Counted from the first letter of the stretch, positions 46,001 to 53,972 are shown. The stretch is 64,000 bases of DNA from Thermanaerothrix sp034436175 (GCA_964427505.1 CAYRUO010000002.1:124001-188000), one strand, 5' to 3'. Notes: generated by a model not told the origin, from the sequence alone. Program-made: numbers and translations.

Positions 46001-46501
46001 ATACCTCAAAACTGCAAGTAAGGTGACGACGCCCCAAAAAGCCACGAAAGCCTCGTTCCGTGTGTAGCGGCCATAGAAAAGCATATAAGGAGAGATCAAA
46101 AAGAGTACCCCCGCAATGAGGGCCCCGTTTCGCCCGAGATAGCGTCGGAATCCCAATGTCACCGTCATAATGGTAGCCACGCTGAAAAGTGCCGCGGGTA
46201 TACGGGAAGTAAAATCATTGTCTCCGAACAAAAAATAGGAAAGGGCTACCACATGAAACTGAAACGGTCCATGGGTGATCGGATCATGCCGGTACCCTCT
46301 TCCCATATAAAGTTCCCAGGATGGCACAACATGATTAACCTCATCATGACTCATCACCCGATCACCCAAATGATAAAAGCGGGTGAAGAGTGCCAAGCCT
46401 AGGATTACGATGATAAGTAATGTCTCCCAACGAATTTTGGGAAAGGCCTTCCAAACCGGCTGGTCTAACCAGTGAACATTTTCGGTGTGTTGAGCATTCA
46501 T
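43046..46501 (-). CDS. Agl23-type GT39 glycosyltransferase fused to a six-blade NHL propeller
   Basis: 1151 residues. Residues 1-700 are a polytopic ArnT/Pmt-like domain of the type called flippase-associated Agl23 (TIGR03663): acidic loop MSHDEVNHVVPSWELYMG, then HGPFQFHVVALSYFLFG, multiple membrane helices, and a cytosolic low-complexity insert (about 470-510). The middle (700-860) is an extracytoplasmic domain. Residues 865-1151 hold six NHL repeats (PRGIAIAPDGSIYVADSRNHRI and five variants ending in PSGIAVDSQGRVWVSDAGN), forming a closed beta-propeller, presumably on the outer face. Likely role: protein or polymer glycosylation using a lipid-linked sugar. Acceptor unknown. Confidence 0.85.
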   Translation of the reverse strand: MNAQHTENVHWLDQPVWKAFPKIRWETLLIIVILGLALFTRFYHLGDRVMSHDEVNHVVPSWELYMGRGYRHDPITHGPFQFHVVALSYFLFGDNDFTSRIPAALFSVATIMTVTLGFRRYLGRNGALIAGVLFLISPYMLFYGRYTRNEAFVAFWGVVTLLAVLRYLENGKKRWLYILTAVTALQFATKETAFIYTAQLLLFLAILFMSRSVRFPWPEARKHFLFNLALAGALFVLVLAIVLAGWNAIANRSGAPAETSGVSPVQIIEAGLALVAVILGGIAGVILLREVGWEFLKQERSLDMLLLIGTLILPQLTAFPVKIIGVLLGQNWNPLDYSSVGILRSGIVLFVLTLIALGIGLVWKPRLWLANFALFYGIFTVLYTTVFTNGFGFFTGIVGSLGYWLEQQGVNRGTQPWYYYAFLQIPMYEYVAALGTLLAIYFGWRYRRFSQFVGDSPVAEKALSSETQPPTPDASPTAEVVEGEANIEQPNKISTEEKLPVLALLVFWGITSLGAYSLAGEKMPWLTVHIALPLLLSAGWGLGVLVDRIPWSRLKQSSTWVGLLLIPVFLSATVGALMAWLGPVVPFSGYTLENLQVTTTFLFASAVALLSGRGIIYVFRGWRRADWIKLMVLYTFSFLGLLTFRTAATAAYINYDTAKEFLVYAHAASGPKEILAQVEEISRRLTRGLDIQVAYDNDALYPYWWYFRDYPNKRYFADNPTRDLRDMPIIIAGNSANWSKLDAITKGEFVQFEYMRLWWPMQDYYNLTWDRIWGVVRDPKMRAAVFQIWLNRDYTAYAQLTGNQNLTLEKWEPSAKLRFYVRKDVVAQMWNYGVLPEQVPTVEVDPYQKGMVQLAPDLVLGQVGVAGNQPGQFQNPRGIAIAPDGSIYVADSRNHRIQHLSARGEVLQEWGSFADRSTGDAPGGTFNEPWGVAVGPDGSVYVADTWNHRIQKFTSDGQFVTMWGYFGQAERPDAFWGPRDVAVDAQGRVYVTDTGNKRVVIFTSDGQYIAQFGGAGVEAGKFDEPVGIDVDAEGNIYIADTWNQRVQVVKPDFTNNLFMPVREWEISGWYGQSLDNKPFIAVSPLGHVFVTDPEGYRVLEFDAQGNFVRGWGDYSTGTDGFGLPSGIAVDSQGRVWVSDAGNHVLLRFVLP

Positions 46502-46611
46502 CTTTGCACAATCCTCAGGTAGCGGGTTTGAGGTAGAATCTCAAAGCAGGCTAACATACGACTACCCAAACTAGCGAAATTATACTCTCATCTTCTTAGT
46601 AAATCTCTCTG

Positions 46612-47151
46612 ATGCCAATGGCTGCTCACCTCACTTCCCCGCTGTTTCTTCCCGATGCTTACTGGGTCGTCCCCAGCCAGTTGCTCGCGGGTGAATACCC
46701 CGGGGATCTCAATCCCAGCCGCACACGACAGCGTTTAATGGCACTCTTGGATATCGGTGTCCGAGAGTTTATAGATCTCACCTGGGAAGGTGAACTTGAA
46801 CCCTACCGCGACTTGCTCTATCAAGAGGCCAGACAACGTAACCTTGAAATCGGTTATACCCGATATGCAATCCCCGACCTGGGAATACCGGCGCGAGTTA
46901 CCATGAAAGCCATTCTCGATCATATAGATCGGGCTATCACGTATGAAAAAATGGTCTATGTGCACTGCTGGGGCGGGATTGGCCGCACCGGAACGGTTGT
47001 AGGCTGTTACTTGGTGCGCCATGGTCTTAGCGGACCCGAAGCCCTCGAACGTTTGCAAATCCTGCGCCGGGAAACCGCAAAATGGTGGCGTCCCTCTCCT
47101 GAGACCGACGAGCAACGGGCAATGATTCTCTCATGGCAAATCGGGGAATAA
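46612..47151 (+). CDS. Dual-specificity/tyrosine phosphatase-like protein
   Basis: 179 residues. The active-site loop VHCWGGIGRTGTVV fits HCX5RT of cysteine phosphatases, with a possible general-acid Asp in AIPDLGIP about 40 residues before it. Substrate unknown (phosphoprotein or inositol-like). ATG at 46612 or 46618; no strong Shine-Dalgarno. Followed after 19 bases by a GNAT gene. Confidence 0.87.
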   Translation: MPMAAHLTSPLFLPDAYWVVPSQLLAGEYPGDLNPSRTRQRLMALLDIGVREFIDLTWEGELEPYRDLLYQEARQRNLEIGYTRYAIPDLGIPARVTMKAILDHIDRAITYEKMVYVHCWGGIGRTGTVVGCYLVRHGLSGPEALERLQILRRETAKWWRPSPETDEQRAMILSWQIGE

Positions 47152-47170
47152 ACATCGTAGGAAGACGCCT

Positions 47171-47590
47171 ATGATCTCTATACTCCCATTCCAACCAGAA
47201 GATTGCGAAGAAGCCATGAGCTTGTGGAAAATGAGCCCTGGGGTTGGCTTAAGTCAGGCCGACACCCTCCAATCATTAGCCCACTTCCTAGAACGCAACC
47301 CGGGTCTAAATTGGATTGCTAAAGATGAATGTAAAGTAGTGGGCACATTGCTATGCGGTTATGATGGGCGGCGCGCTTATTTGTATCATGTGGCGGTCCA
47401 CCCCGAATATCGCCGTCAAGGCATTGGCACAGCCTTAGTAAAGCGTTGTCTAGATACCCTGAAAAATATGGGGGTCGAGAAAGCACATCTTTTTGTCTAT
47501 ACCGATAACTTCGACGGGATTGCGTTCTGGACATCCCTTGGCTGGCATCCCCGCAATGAACTGCTCATCATGTCCTACAATCTCAAATAA
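47171..47590 (+). CDS. GNAT-family acetyltransferase
   Basis: 139 residues, a single GNAT domain: VVGTLLCGYDGRRAYLYHVAVHPEYRRQGIGTALVKRC carries the acetyl-CoA pyrophosphate loop RRQGIG, and FDGIAFWTSLGW is the C-terminal strand-helix. Resembles YpeA-like enzymes; substrate unknown. AGGAAG lies 6 bases before the ATG; probably co-transcribed with the phosphatase. Confidence 0.88.
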   Translation: MISILPFQPEDCEEAMSLWKMSPGVGLSQADTLQSLAHFLERNPGLNWIAKDECKVVGTLLCGYDGRRAYLYHVAVHPEYRRQGIGTALVKRCLDTLKNMGVEKAHLFVYTDNFDGIAFWTSLGWHPRNELLIMSYNLK

Positions 47591-47711
47591 CCTTGCCTTG
47601 CACTTAAGTCTCAAAAATTACTCCATCGCAATGAAAAAAAAACGATTGAGCAGGTCAATCCCTCTCTTCAGAGCCGACCGATTCCCCCTAATTGTTCCTC
47701 ACATCGGAAAA

Positions 47712-47749
47712 TAAAAAATTGATCCCCTGCCAAGTAATTCATGCAGGGG
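47712..47749 (-). terminator. Terminator after tRNA-Pro
   Basis: Minus-strand hairpin GCAGGGG/CCCCTGC read from CCCCTGC (47724-47730) and GCAGGGG (47743-47749), loop 12, followed on the minus strand by ATCAATTTTTTA. The rest of the 47591-47778 gap holds no supported gene. Confidence 0.6.
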
Positions 47750-47778
47750 CTACGTCAAAAAGAGTTTCATTTTATCAG

Positions 47779-47853
47779 TCGGGGCGCCCGGATTTGAACC
47801 GGGGACCTCTGCGACCCGAACGCAGCGCTCTAGCCGGGCTGAGCCACGCCCCG
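47779..47853 (-). tRNA. tRNA-Pro (CGG)
   Basis: 75-nt cloverleaf on the minus strand: acceptor CGGGGCG/CGCCCCG, anticodon stem CTGCG/CGCAG with loop TTCGGGT, anticodon CGG and G37, T-arm GGTTCAAATCC. Discriminator A; CCA not encoded. Confidence 0.95.
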
Positions 47854-47938
47854 TGGGTTATTCATGATTATACCGCAAATATTCTAAACCGCAACCTTTT
47901 TGCCCCTCATTTTGGGCTAAATTGATTCACCACTAATT

Positions 47939-47956
47939 GAACATAAGTGCTATAAT
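47939..47956 (+). promoter_or_regulatory. Candidate recA -10 box with abutting SOS-like operator
   Basis: GAACATAAGTGC (47939-47950) matches the GAAC-N4-GTTC LexA operator of Gram-positive bacteria at all but one base and touches a perfect TATAAT (47951-47956). A -35 box is weak. It lies 69 bases before the recA start. Confidence 0.4.
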
Positions 47957-48024
47957 GTAAGCAACCTTGTTTAAGTGAGTACGCTTATAATTATGTCATC
48001 CTTTGTGAGAGGAGATAAATTGAT

Positions 48025-49131
48025 ATGCCGCGCAAACCTGTTCCCCCCGCTCAGCCCCTTCCCAGTCATTCTGATTCCAATCCGGGCATGGACGAGGCTA
48101 AACGAGCTGTGTTAGATAAGGCATTGAGCGAGATTATCAAGCGCTATGGCGATGGCGCTATTATGCGTATGGGGGAAGCCCAACACTTAACGGTGGAGGT
48201 CATCCCGACGGGCTCTCTATCACTTGATATCGCATTAGGTGTGGGAGGTATCCCACGCGGGCGCATTACCGAAATCTTTGGCCCTGAAGCCTCTGGGAAG
48301 ACAACTTTATGCCTTCACCTAGTCGCCGAGACTCAACGTATGGGTGGCACAGCGGCTTACATTGACATGGAACATGCACTAGATCCAAGTTATGCCGCAC
48401 GGGTGGGTGTAAATATTGAGGATCTGCTAATATCACAGCCCGATACCGGTGAACAAGCGCTGGAAATCGCCGAAACACTGGTGCGCTCTGGTGCTGTTGA
48501 TCTGGTTGTGATTGACTCGGTTGCCGCTTTGGTTCCTCGCTCCGAGATTGAGGGGGACATGGGTGACGCAACGATGGGAATGCAAGCCCGTCTCATGTCC
48601 CAGGCGCTGCGCAAGCTCTCCGGTGCGATTAATCAAACCAAGACGGCAGTGGTGTTTACTAATCAGTTGCGCCAAAAAATCGGCGTTATGTTCGGCAATC
48701 CCGAAACAACACCGGGCGGCTTAGCACTAAAGTTCTACGCTTCAGTGCGCTTAGATATCCGCCGCATTCAATCCATTAAGGTCGGTGCTGAGGTGATCGG
48801 CAACCGCGTCCGTGCCCGTGTAGTTAAAAACAAAGTGGCACCACCCTTCCGAACCGCCGAGTTCGATATCATGTACAACGAGGGCATTTCCAAGTATGGT
48901 GACATCCTTGATCTAGCCACCGAATACGGCATTATCCAGAAACGGGGTGCCTTTTATTCTTATGGCGACATGCGTATCGGTCAAGGGCGTGAGAATGCCA
49001 AAGAATTCCTACGTCAAAATAGCGAATTATGCCATGAAATTGAAATCGCAATCCGTCAACGGGCTCTAAGCGGTGAGATTCCGCTGTCTTTGGCAGGCGG
49101 GGCTGAGGAAGCCGACCTTGAGGAATTATGA
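48025..49131 (+). CDS. recA: Recombinase A
   Basis: Strand exchange and SOS co-protease. 368 residues. Compared with E. coli RecA it has a proline-rich N-terminal extension of about 20 residues (PRKPVPPAQPLPSHS). Walker A GPEASGKTT at 86-94, Walker B LVVIDSVAAL, loop L2 TNQLRQKIGVMFGNPETTPGG, all conserved. AGAGGAG precedes the ATG. Upstream a TATAAT with a LexA-like half-site pair is present. No recX next to it: recX is at the right edge of the window with rny. Confidence 0.97.
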   Translation: MPRKPVPPAQPLPSHSDSNPGMDEAKRAVLDKALSEIIKRYGDGAIMRMGEAQHLTVEVIPTGSLSLDIALGVGGIPRGRITEIFGPEASGKTTLCLHLVAETQRMGGTAAYIDMEHALDPSYAARVGVNIEDLLISQPDTGEQALEIAETLVRSGAVDLVVIDSVAALVPRSEIEGDMGDATMGMQARLMSQALRKLSGAINQTKTAVVFTNQLRQKIGVMFGNPETTPGGLALKFYASVRLDIRRIQSIKVGAEVIGNRVRARVVKNKVAPPFRTAEFDIMYNEGISKYGDILDLATEYGIIQKRGAFYSYGDMRIGQGRENAKEFLRQNSELCHEIEIAIRQRALSGEIPLSLAGGAEEADLEEL

Positions 49132-49160
49132 ACACCCGCGTGCTCATGGAGTGAATTCCA

Positions 49161-49718
49161 ATGCCCAACCTTCGCTGGCTCTACCCGCCATGGGTAGACC
49201 TTGTAGTTTTAACGATCCTGGGCGGGATTCTAACGGGGTGCCAAAACCTTGTGCCACAACGTTCAGTTATTGATTACACCACCTCTACCCCATTTATCCC
49301 GCCCATCCTTCTAACTACGCCCACACAACCAAACCATCTCTTTTTCGAACCCACACCGACAAAACAATGCGAAGATAATCTCTCGTTTATCGGTGATTTG
49401 ACCGTTCCAGATGGATCACAAGTCCCTGCCAATGCCATTATTGATAAGAGATGGGAGGTCATCAATAGCGGGACCTGTGATTGGGATGCTCGCTACCATT
49501 TACGTCTAATTGCCGGCTCACTTTTAGGCGCAAACGCTTCCGAACAACCCCTTTATCCCGCTCGCAGTGGTGCGCGTGCCGTATTGCGGATTTTCTTTCA
49601 AGCCCCGTCCGAAGAAGGACGCTATCGTAGCGCCTGGCAGGCATTTGATCCCGACGACCTCCCTTTTGGTGATCCCATCTTTATTGACATCGAAGTAATC
49701 GCATCTTCAACACCATAA
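49161..49718 (+). CDS. Lipoprotein with NBR1-Ig-like domain
   Basis: 185 residues. Signal peptide ends in lipobox LTGC (Cys at about 27). A Thr/Pro-rich spacer (28-70) leads to a single NBR1-type immunoglobulin-like domain: FIGDLTVPDGSQVPANAIIDK, WEVINSGTCDW (the conserved Trp...Trp pattern), YRSAWQAFDPDD. Such domains are common on surface proteins of Anaerolineae; the role is unknown, probably binding or spacing at the cell surface. GGAGTGA precedes the ATG; 29 bases after recA. Confidence 0.82.
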   Translation: MPNLRWLYPPWVDLVVLTILGGILTGCQNLVPQRSVIDYTTSTPFIPPILLTTPTQPNHLFFEPTPTKQCEDNLSFIGDLTVPDGSQVPANAIIDKRWEVINSGTCDWDARYHLRLIAGSLLGANASEQPLYPARSGARAVLRIFFQAPSEEGRYRSAWQAFDPDDLPFGDPIFIDIEVIASSTP

Positions 49719-49719
49719 C

Positions 49720-49760
49720 AAAAAGAGCCTCTGCACCACTTGAATTTTGTGCAGAGGCTC
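49720..49760 (-). terminator. Rho-independent terminator of the ahcY operon
   Basis: Perfect 12-bp stem GAGCCTCTGCAC (49725-49736) / GTGCAGAGGCTC (49749-49760), loop 12. On the minus strand it is followed directly by TTTTTG. Confidence 0.9.
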
Positions 49761-49778
49761 GGGCTAAAAGAACCAGAT

Positions 49779-51038
49779 TTAGGTCCCTTCCTCCCACGAA
49801 CTTAGGTAGGCTATCTGCTGTGGGGTAAGGGTGTCAATCTCAACGCCCATTGCCGCCAATTTTAGACGGGCAATTTCTCGATCTATTTCTTCAGGCACGC
49901 TGTACACTTTGCGTTCCATTTTTGCGGCGTTCTTGACCAAATATTCCAGGCTCAACGCTTGATTCGCAAAGGACATATCCATGACACTGGCCGGATGGCC
50001 CTCTGCTGCCGCCAGGTTAATCAAGCGCCCCTCACCCAGTAAAAAGATTGAACGCCCATCTTTCAATTCATATTGTTCCACAAACGGACGCACGAGCCGC
50101 TTGCTGACGGCCATTTCCTCTAGCGCAGGAATATTGATTTCCACATTGAAATGGCCCGAATTCGCCAATACAGCACCATCTTTCATCACTTCGAGGTGGT
50201 GACGATCAATGACGTTGATGTCTCCTGTCACGGTGCAGAAGATGTCGCCAATCTTGGCAGCCTCAATCATCGGCATCACTCGATAACCATCCATAACGGC
50301 TTCAAGGGCTTTGAGCGGATCCACCTCCGTTACTATGACGTTTGCGCCCATACCGCGTGCCCGCATGGCTAAGCCCCGACCACACCAACCGTAACCGGCA
50401 ACGACAAAATTTTTGCCGGCCAAGAGGATATTGGTTGCCCGAATAATCCCATCAATGGTAGATTGACCCGTGCCGTAGCGATTATCGAATAAGTGCTTGG
50501 TCAAGGCATCGTTGACAGCAATGATGGGGTAAGCCAATGCCCCATCCGCCGCCATCGCGCGTAACCGAATGACACCAGTTGTGGTTTCCTCGGTGCCACC
50601 GATGATGTTTTCCAGCAAATCCCGCCGCTCTTTGTGCAGTGTGCTGACCAAGTCAGCCCCATCATCCATCGTCAGGTGGGGTTTGTGATCCAGTGCCGCA
50701 TGGATGTGTTTGTAATAAACAACATTATCCTCACCTTTGATAGCAAAGACCGGAATTTCGTAGTGGGTTACTAAGCAGGCAGCAACATCATCCTGAGTTG
50801 AAAGGGGATTTGAAGCAGTAAGAACGACATCCGCCCCGCCAACCTGAAGCGTATGCATCAGGTTAGCCGTTTCGGTGGTGACGTGAAGACAGGCTGAGAT
50901 ACGTAATCCTTTGAGAGGCTGTTCTTTTGCAAAGCGCTCGCGGATTGAAGCCAATACCGGCATTTCGCGGGCAGCCCATTCGATACGCCGACGCCCCCCC
51001 TCGGCAAGTTTCAAATCCTTAACGTCATACTTGATCAT
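49779..51038 (-). CDS. ahcY: Adenosylhomocysteinase
   Basis: Reversible hydrolysis of S-adenosylhomocysteine to adenosine and homocysteine with bound NAD+. 419 residues, the bacterial/archaeal short form. Motifs: ACLHVTTETANLM, SNPLSTQDDVAACL, the catalytic Lys/Asp region VNDALTKHLFDNRYGTGQS, NAD loop VVAGYGWCGRGLAMRARGMGA, and HPASVMDMSFANQAL. Its start overlaps the stop of the upstream PfkB kinase gene by ATGA, so both are made together; the pair would clear both products of methylation. Confidence 0.96.
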   Translation of the reverse strand: MIKYDVKDLKLAEGGRRRIEWAAREMPVLASIRERFAKEQPLKGLRISACLHVTTETANLMHTLQVGGADVVLTASNPLSTQDDVAACLVTHYEIPVFAIKGEDNVVYYKHIHAALDHKPHLTMDDGADLVSTLHKERRDLLENIIGGTEETTTGVIRLRAMAADGALAYPIIAVNDALTKHLFDNRYGTGQSTIDGIIRATNILLAGKNFVVAGYGWCGRGLAMRARGMGANVIVTEVDPLKALEAVMDGYRVMPMIEAAKIGDIFCTVTGDINVIDRHHLEVMKDGAVLANSGHFNVEINIPALEEMAVSKRLVRPFVEQYELKDGRSIFLLGEGRLINLAAAEGHPASVMDMSFANQALSLEYLVKNAAKMERKVYSVPEEIDREIARLKLAAMGVEIDTLTPQQIAYLSSWEEGT

Positions 51039-52024
51039 GAATTCCTCCGCGTCATATTGATAGAATCTTCAAGCAAAGTTACCAACGCTTCATTTTCCCC
51101 AAAGGTCTGGCGATAGCGCTGGACAAATTCCTCGCGAGTAAAGACATGGCTTTGGGGACCTTTTTGCTCCAGACAATATGCCGCTGCCAAAGCCCCCATT
51201 TGACCGCACGTAACCCAATCCAAGCCGAGTTGAAATCCACGCACAAATCCGGCCCGGAAGGCATCGCCCACACCGGTGGGATCCGCGATATGAGAGGGTT
51301 TTACTGCTCGAATTCGAAATTCCTTGCCCTCGGCATAGATGACTGCGCCTTTGGCACCCTGTGTCACCACCACTAAGGGAACCCCTGCACAAATGTCCGC
51401 GGCACTTAACCCGGTATGCCTTTGAAGCAGTTCAAACTCATACTCATTGACAAAGAGCCCAAACGCTCCTTCCACACCTCGCCGTAATTCTTCGCCGCTG
51501 ACGCGCACAACTTGCTGGCTGGGATCATAGATATACCGCACTCCTAGCGCCTTGCATTCGGCCACATAGCGGTCCATGGCCACCGGGTCATTCGGTGAAA
51601 TGATCACCAAATCCGGAAGGCCTTCTCTAAACTCCATAAGGCTGAAATCGCGCGCATAGGTCATTGCACCGGGATAGAACGAACAAATCTGATTGTTATC
51701 CAAATCGGTATTGGCGAAGAATGAGGCTGTGAACACGCCGGGGACCACCCGAATGTAGCGCGTATCCACCCCTACGCTCTCCAAGAACTGACGGTACTCC
51801 TCAAAATCCTCTCCCACGGTACCAAACACAATGGGACGATCCCCCAGCAATGCCATTGTATAAGCAATATTTGTGGCCACCCCCCCTCTCTGGCGCACCA
51901 TCGAATCCACCAGAAAAGACAGGCTGATAGAATCTAATCGTTCAGGCACGATGTGTTCGCGGAAATGTCCCGGAAACGTCATTAGATAATCGTAAGCGAT
52001 TGAACCGGTGCAAATGGTTTTCAT
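51035..52024 (-). CDS. PfkB-family kinase, probably adenosine kinase
   Basis: 329 residues from the ATG at 52024; the open frame extends upstream to 52204 but this would cross the promoter and has no conserved sequence. PfkB features: TGSIAYDYLMTFPGHF, GGVATNIAYTMALLG, and the C-terminal catalytic ADPTGVGDAFRAGFVRGF with the base Asp (TGVGD in place of GAGD). Directly overlapping ahcY points to adenosine as the substrate, so that SAH hydrolysis is pulled forward; this is inferred from context. Ribokinase-like activity is the alternative. Confidence 0.85.
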   Translation of the reverse strand: MKTICTGSIAYDYLMTFPGHFREHIVPERLDSISLSFLVDSMVRQRGGVATNIAYTMALLGDRPIVFGTVGEDFEEYRQFLESVGVDTRYIRVVPGVFTASFFANTDLDNNQICSFYPGAMTYARDFSLMEFREGLPDLVIISPNDPVAMDRYVAECKALGVRYIYDPSQQVVRVSGEELRRGVEGAFGLFVNEYEFELLQRHTGLSAADICAGVPLVVVTQGAKGAVIYAEGKEFRIRAVKPSHIADPTGVGDAFRAGFVRGFQLGLDWVTCGQMGALAAAYCLEQKGPQSHVFTREEFVQRYRQTFGENEALVTLLEDSINMTRRNS

Positions 52025-52052
52025 CATCTTTATAGCCAAGCGAAATAATTTT

Positions 52053-52088
52053 TGATTGCCCGCCATTTGAGGCGAGGCAATTATACCA
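52053..52088 (-). promoter_or_regulatory. Extended -10 promoter and 5' hairpin of the kinase-ahcY operon
   Basis: On the minus strand TGGTATAAT (52088-52080) is an extended -10 element. The transcript start falls in or near an imperfect hairpin (TTGCCTCGCC / GGCGGGCAA, 52080-52056). No SAH-riboswitch consensus is present in the 55 bases to the start codon. Confidence 0.5.
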
Positions 52089-52193
52089 TTTAGGCACGTG
52101 GTTTTATGGTTACCATTAGATATAAGGGGTTTGCGGATAAAATGATAAGGTTTAAAATCCAAACACCAAGATAACCCAAAAGGGAGAGGAACC

Positions 52194-53126
52194 ATGATCA
52201 CCATTTATCGCAGCCGAGAAGGTGTTCTTGAAACTGTTCCCGACATCGTCAGTGGATGTTGGATAAATGTGATTGATCCCACCAGTGATGAAATAGAAAG
52301 GTTGGTTTGTGAGGGGATTCCCCAAGATTTTCTCACCTATCCCCTCGACTTAGATGAACGCTCTCGCACTGAACGGGAAGATGATGGCAAGATGCTCATC
52401 TTGCTTCGTATCCCTTATTTTCAAAGTCAAATGGTGGATGTCCCTTATATTACAATTCCCTTGGGGATCATTCTTACAGACCAATTTATTGTTACGGTTT
52501 GCCGATACCCTAATGAAGTGATTAATGAATTCACCTCAGGACGCGTTCGCCATCTTTCAACCGCCAAACGTATCCGCTTTGTGCTACGCATTTTACTTAG
52601 CACGGCGAATCTCTACTTGGCTTACCTGCGAGAAATAAATCGCACCGTGGAAGCCGTCGAAGACCAGTTACAACTCTCCATGCAAAATCGCGAAGTAATG
52701 GAACTCCTCAAATATCAAAAAAGCCTGGTTTACTTCACTACCGCCTTAAAATCCAATGAACTTTTACTTGAACGCTTGCAACGCGCTCAATTGTTTCGCA
52801 TGTACCCTGATGATGAAGACTTGCTCGAAGATGTTATCACCGAAAACCAGCAAGCCATCGAAATGGCAAACATCTCCAGCAGCATTCTCACCAGTATGAT
52901 GGACGCCTTTGCTTCGATTATCTCGAATAATCTCAATGTGGTGATGAAATTCCTAACTTCGGTGACAATTTTGCTCAATCTGCCGGTTATTGTGACCGGG
53001 TTTTATGGCATGAATGTTGATCTCCCTCTTCAAGAGTATGCTTTCGCCTGGCAAATCATTTTGGTCATCTGTGTTGGATTGATCGCTATAACAGCGATTT
53101 ATTTCACCCGCAGACGGTGGTTTTAG
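52194..53126 (+). CDS. corA: CorA-family magnesium/divalent cation transporter
   Basis: Homopentameric Mg2+ channel. 310 residues. Long cytosolic N-terminal domain with acidic and helical stretches (TVEAVEDQLQLSMQNREVMELL), two C-terminal membrane helices, and the selectivity motif YGMN in VTGFYGMNVDLPLQ; a basic tail FTRRRWF follows the second helix. GGGAGAGGA lies a few bases before the ATG. Divergent from the kinase-ahcY operon. Confidence 0.93.
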   Translation: MITIYRSREGVLETVPDIVSGCWINVIDPTSDEIERLVCEGIPQDFLTYPLDLDERSRTEREDDGKMLILLRIPYFQSQMVDVPYITIPLGIILTDQFIVTVCRYPNEVINEFTSGRVRHLSTAKRIRFVLRILLSTANLYLAYLREINRTVEAVEDQLQLSMQNREVMELLKYQKSLVYFTTALKSNELLLERLQRAQLFRMYPDDEDLLEDVITENQQAIEMANISSSILTSMMDAFASIISNNLNVVMKFLTSVTILLNLPVIVTGFYGMNVDLPLQEYAFAWQIILVICVGLIAITAIYFTRRRWF

Positions 53127-53170
53127 CCACTGTTCAAGTTGGATTCCATTAACTCGAAGGCAGTACTTCT

Positions 53171-53374
53171 ATGATGCTACCAAGAGAAGAAGTAACGTGG
53201 ATGTTATATCGGGCTTGTTGTCTTTACGTGGAAGCATGCGGTTTGGATGCACCGACTTGGGTACACATCATCGCAGGTGCAAACCTCGCATATCTTGAAG
53301 ATGCTATAGAGATTGCTCGAGAGGATGAAACCTACACCTCAGGCGATGCGGAAGACCACTTCTTCCCCTGGTAG
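53171..53374 (+). CDS. Small protein of unknown function
   Basis: 67 residues, no recognised family. Mostly helical and acidic: YRACCLYVEACGLDAPTWVHIIAGANLAYLEDAIEIARED, ending GDAEDHFFPW. GAAGG lies about 10 bases before the ATG, and it starts 44 bases after corA on the same strand. Contains three cysteines but no metal motif. Likely a real gene by its position and clean start, but unsupported by homology. Confidence 0.55.
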   Translation: MMLPREEVTWMLYRACCLYVEACGLDAPTWVHIIAGANLAYLEDAIEIAREDETYTSGDAEDHFFPW

Positions 53375-53430
53375 CCAATAAAAAGTATATCCCACCGCAC
53401 GCCGAGGAAATGCAAGAAATTGAGATACTG

Positions 53431-53504
53431 TGGGCGGAACGGGACTCGAACCCATGACCTCCTCCTTGTAAGGGAGGCGCTCTAACCTACTGAGCTATCC
53501 GCCC
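53431..53504 (-). tRNA. tRNA-Val (UAC)
   Basis: 74-nt cloverleaf on the minus strand: acceptor GGGCGGA/TCCGCCC, D-arm TAGCTCAGTAGGTTAGAGC, anticodon stem CCTCC/GGAGG with loop CTTACAA, anticodon TAC, T-arm GGGTTCGAGTCCC. Discriminator A; CCA not encoded. Confidence 0.95.
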
Positions 53505-53546
53505 AGGGTGTTTCTAATTATAACCTAATTTCAACCCCTAACGCCA

Positions 53547-53972
53547 CTATCCGTCGCTCATATCCGCTATGTAATCGCCTACCAGATCCTCAAAATAGGT
53601 CTGCAGAGGACGCAGATAATTATTTTCCCACCACTGCAGCATGTCCTGAACTCGCTTCAGTTCCACACCATGATGCCAAACCCGAAGGAGGCTACCGACA
53701 CAGGTGGGTTCAATCCGAATTACAACCTGCGAGTCGGGCGCCAGAGCCTCACCCTGAACGTGCCAGGTCATTTCTAAGTAGTTGTAAGGAACAAGTCGCC
53801 GAAACTCGCCCACAACTCTTCCCCCAAGCAATCGCAGTTCTCCCCCAACCTGAGGGATAATATGGGCGGGCTGGTGGGTAATTTGGGCAAGTTCAAAGCC
53901 ATCCAACCAAGCCCGATATACACGTTCCGGATAGACCGGCATCTCAATAGACATCTCGATTGTTGCAAACAC
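53547..53972 (-). CDS. SRPBCC (AHSA1-like) domain protein
   Basis: 141 residues with a GTG start behind GGTGGGAAG. A START/Bet v1-like ligand-binding fold of the Aha1-C group: PVYPERVYRAWLDGFELAQI, GGELRLLGGRVVGEFRRLVPYNYLEMTWHV, and a C-terminal helix MLQWWENNYLRPLQTYFEDLV. Binds a hydrophobic ligand or acts as a small cofactor; exact role unknown. It follows the histidine kinase by 37 bases. Confidence 0.8.
   Translation of the reverse strand: MFATIEMSIEMPVYPERVYRAWLDGFELAQITHQPAHIIPQVGGELRLLGGRVVGEFRRLVPYNYLEMTWHVQGEALAPDSQVVIRIEPTCVGSLLRVWHHGVELKRVQDMLQWWENNYLRPLQTYFEDLVGDYIADMSDG

Noticed and set aside
47631..47714. 27-codon frame starting ATGAAAAAAAAACG
   Set aside because: No Shine-Dalgarno, no conserved features; lies in the gap next to the tRNA terminator.
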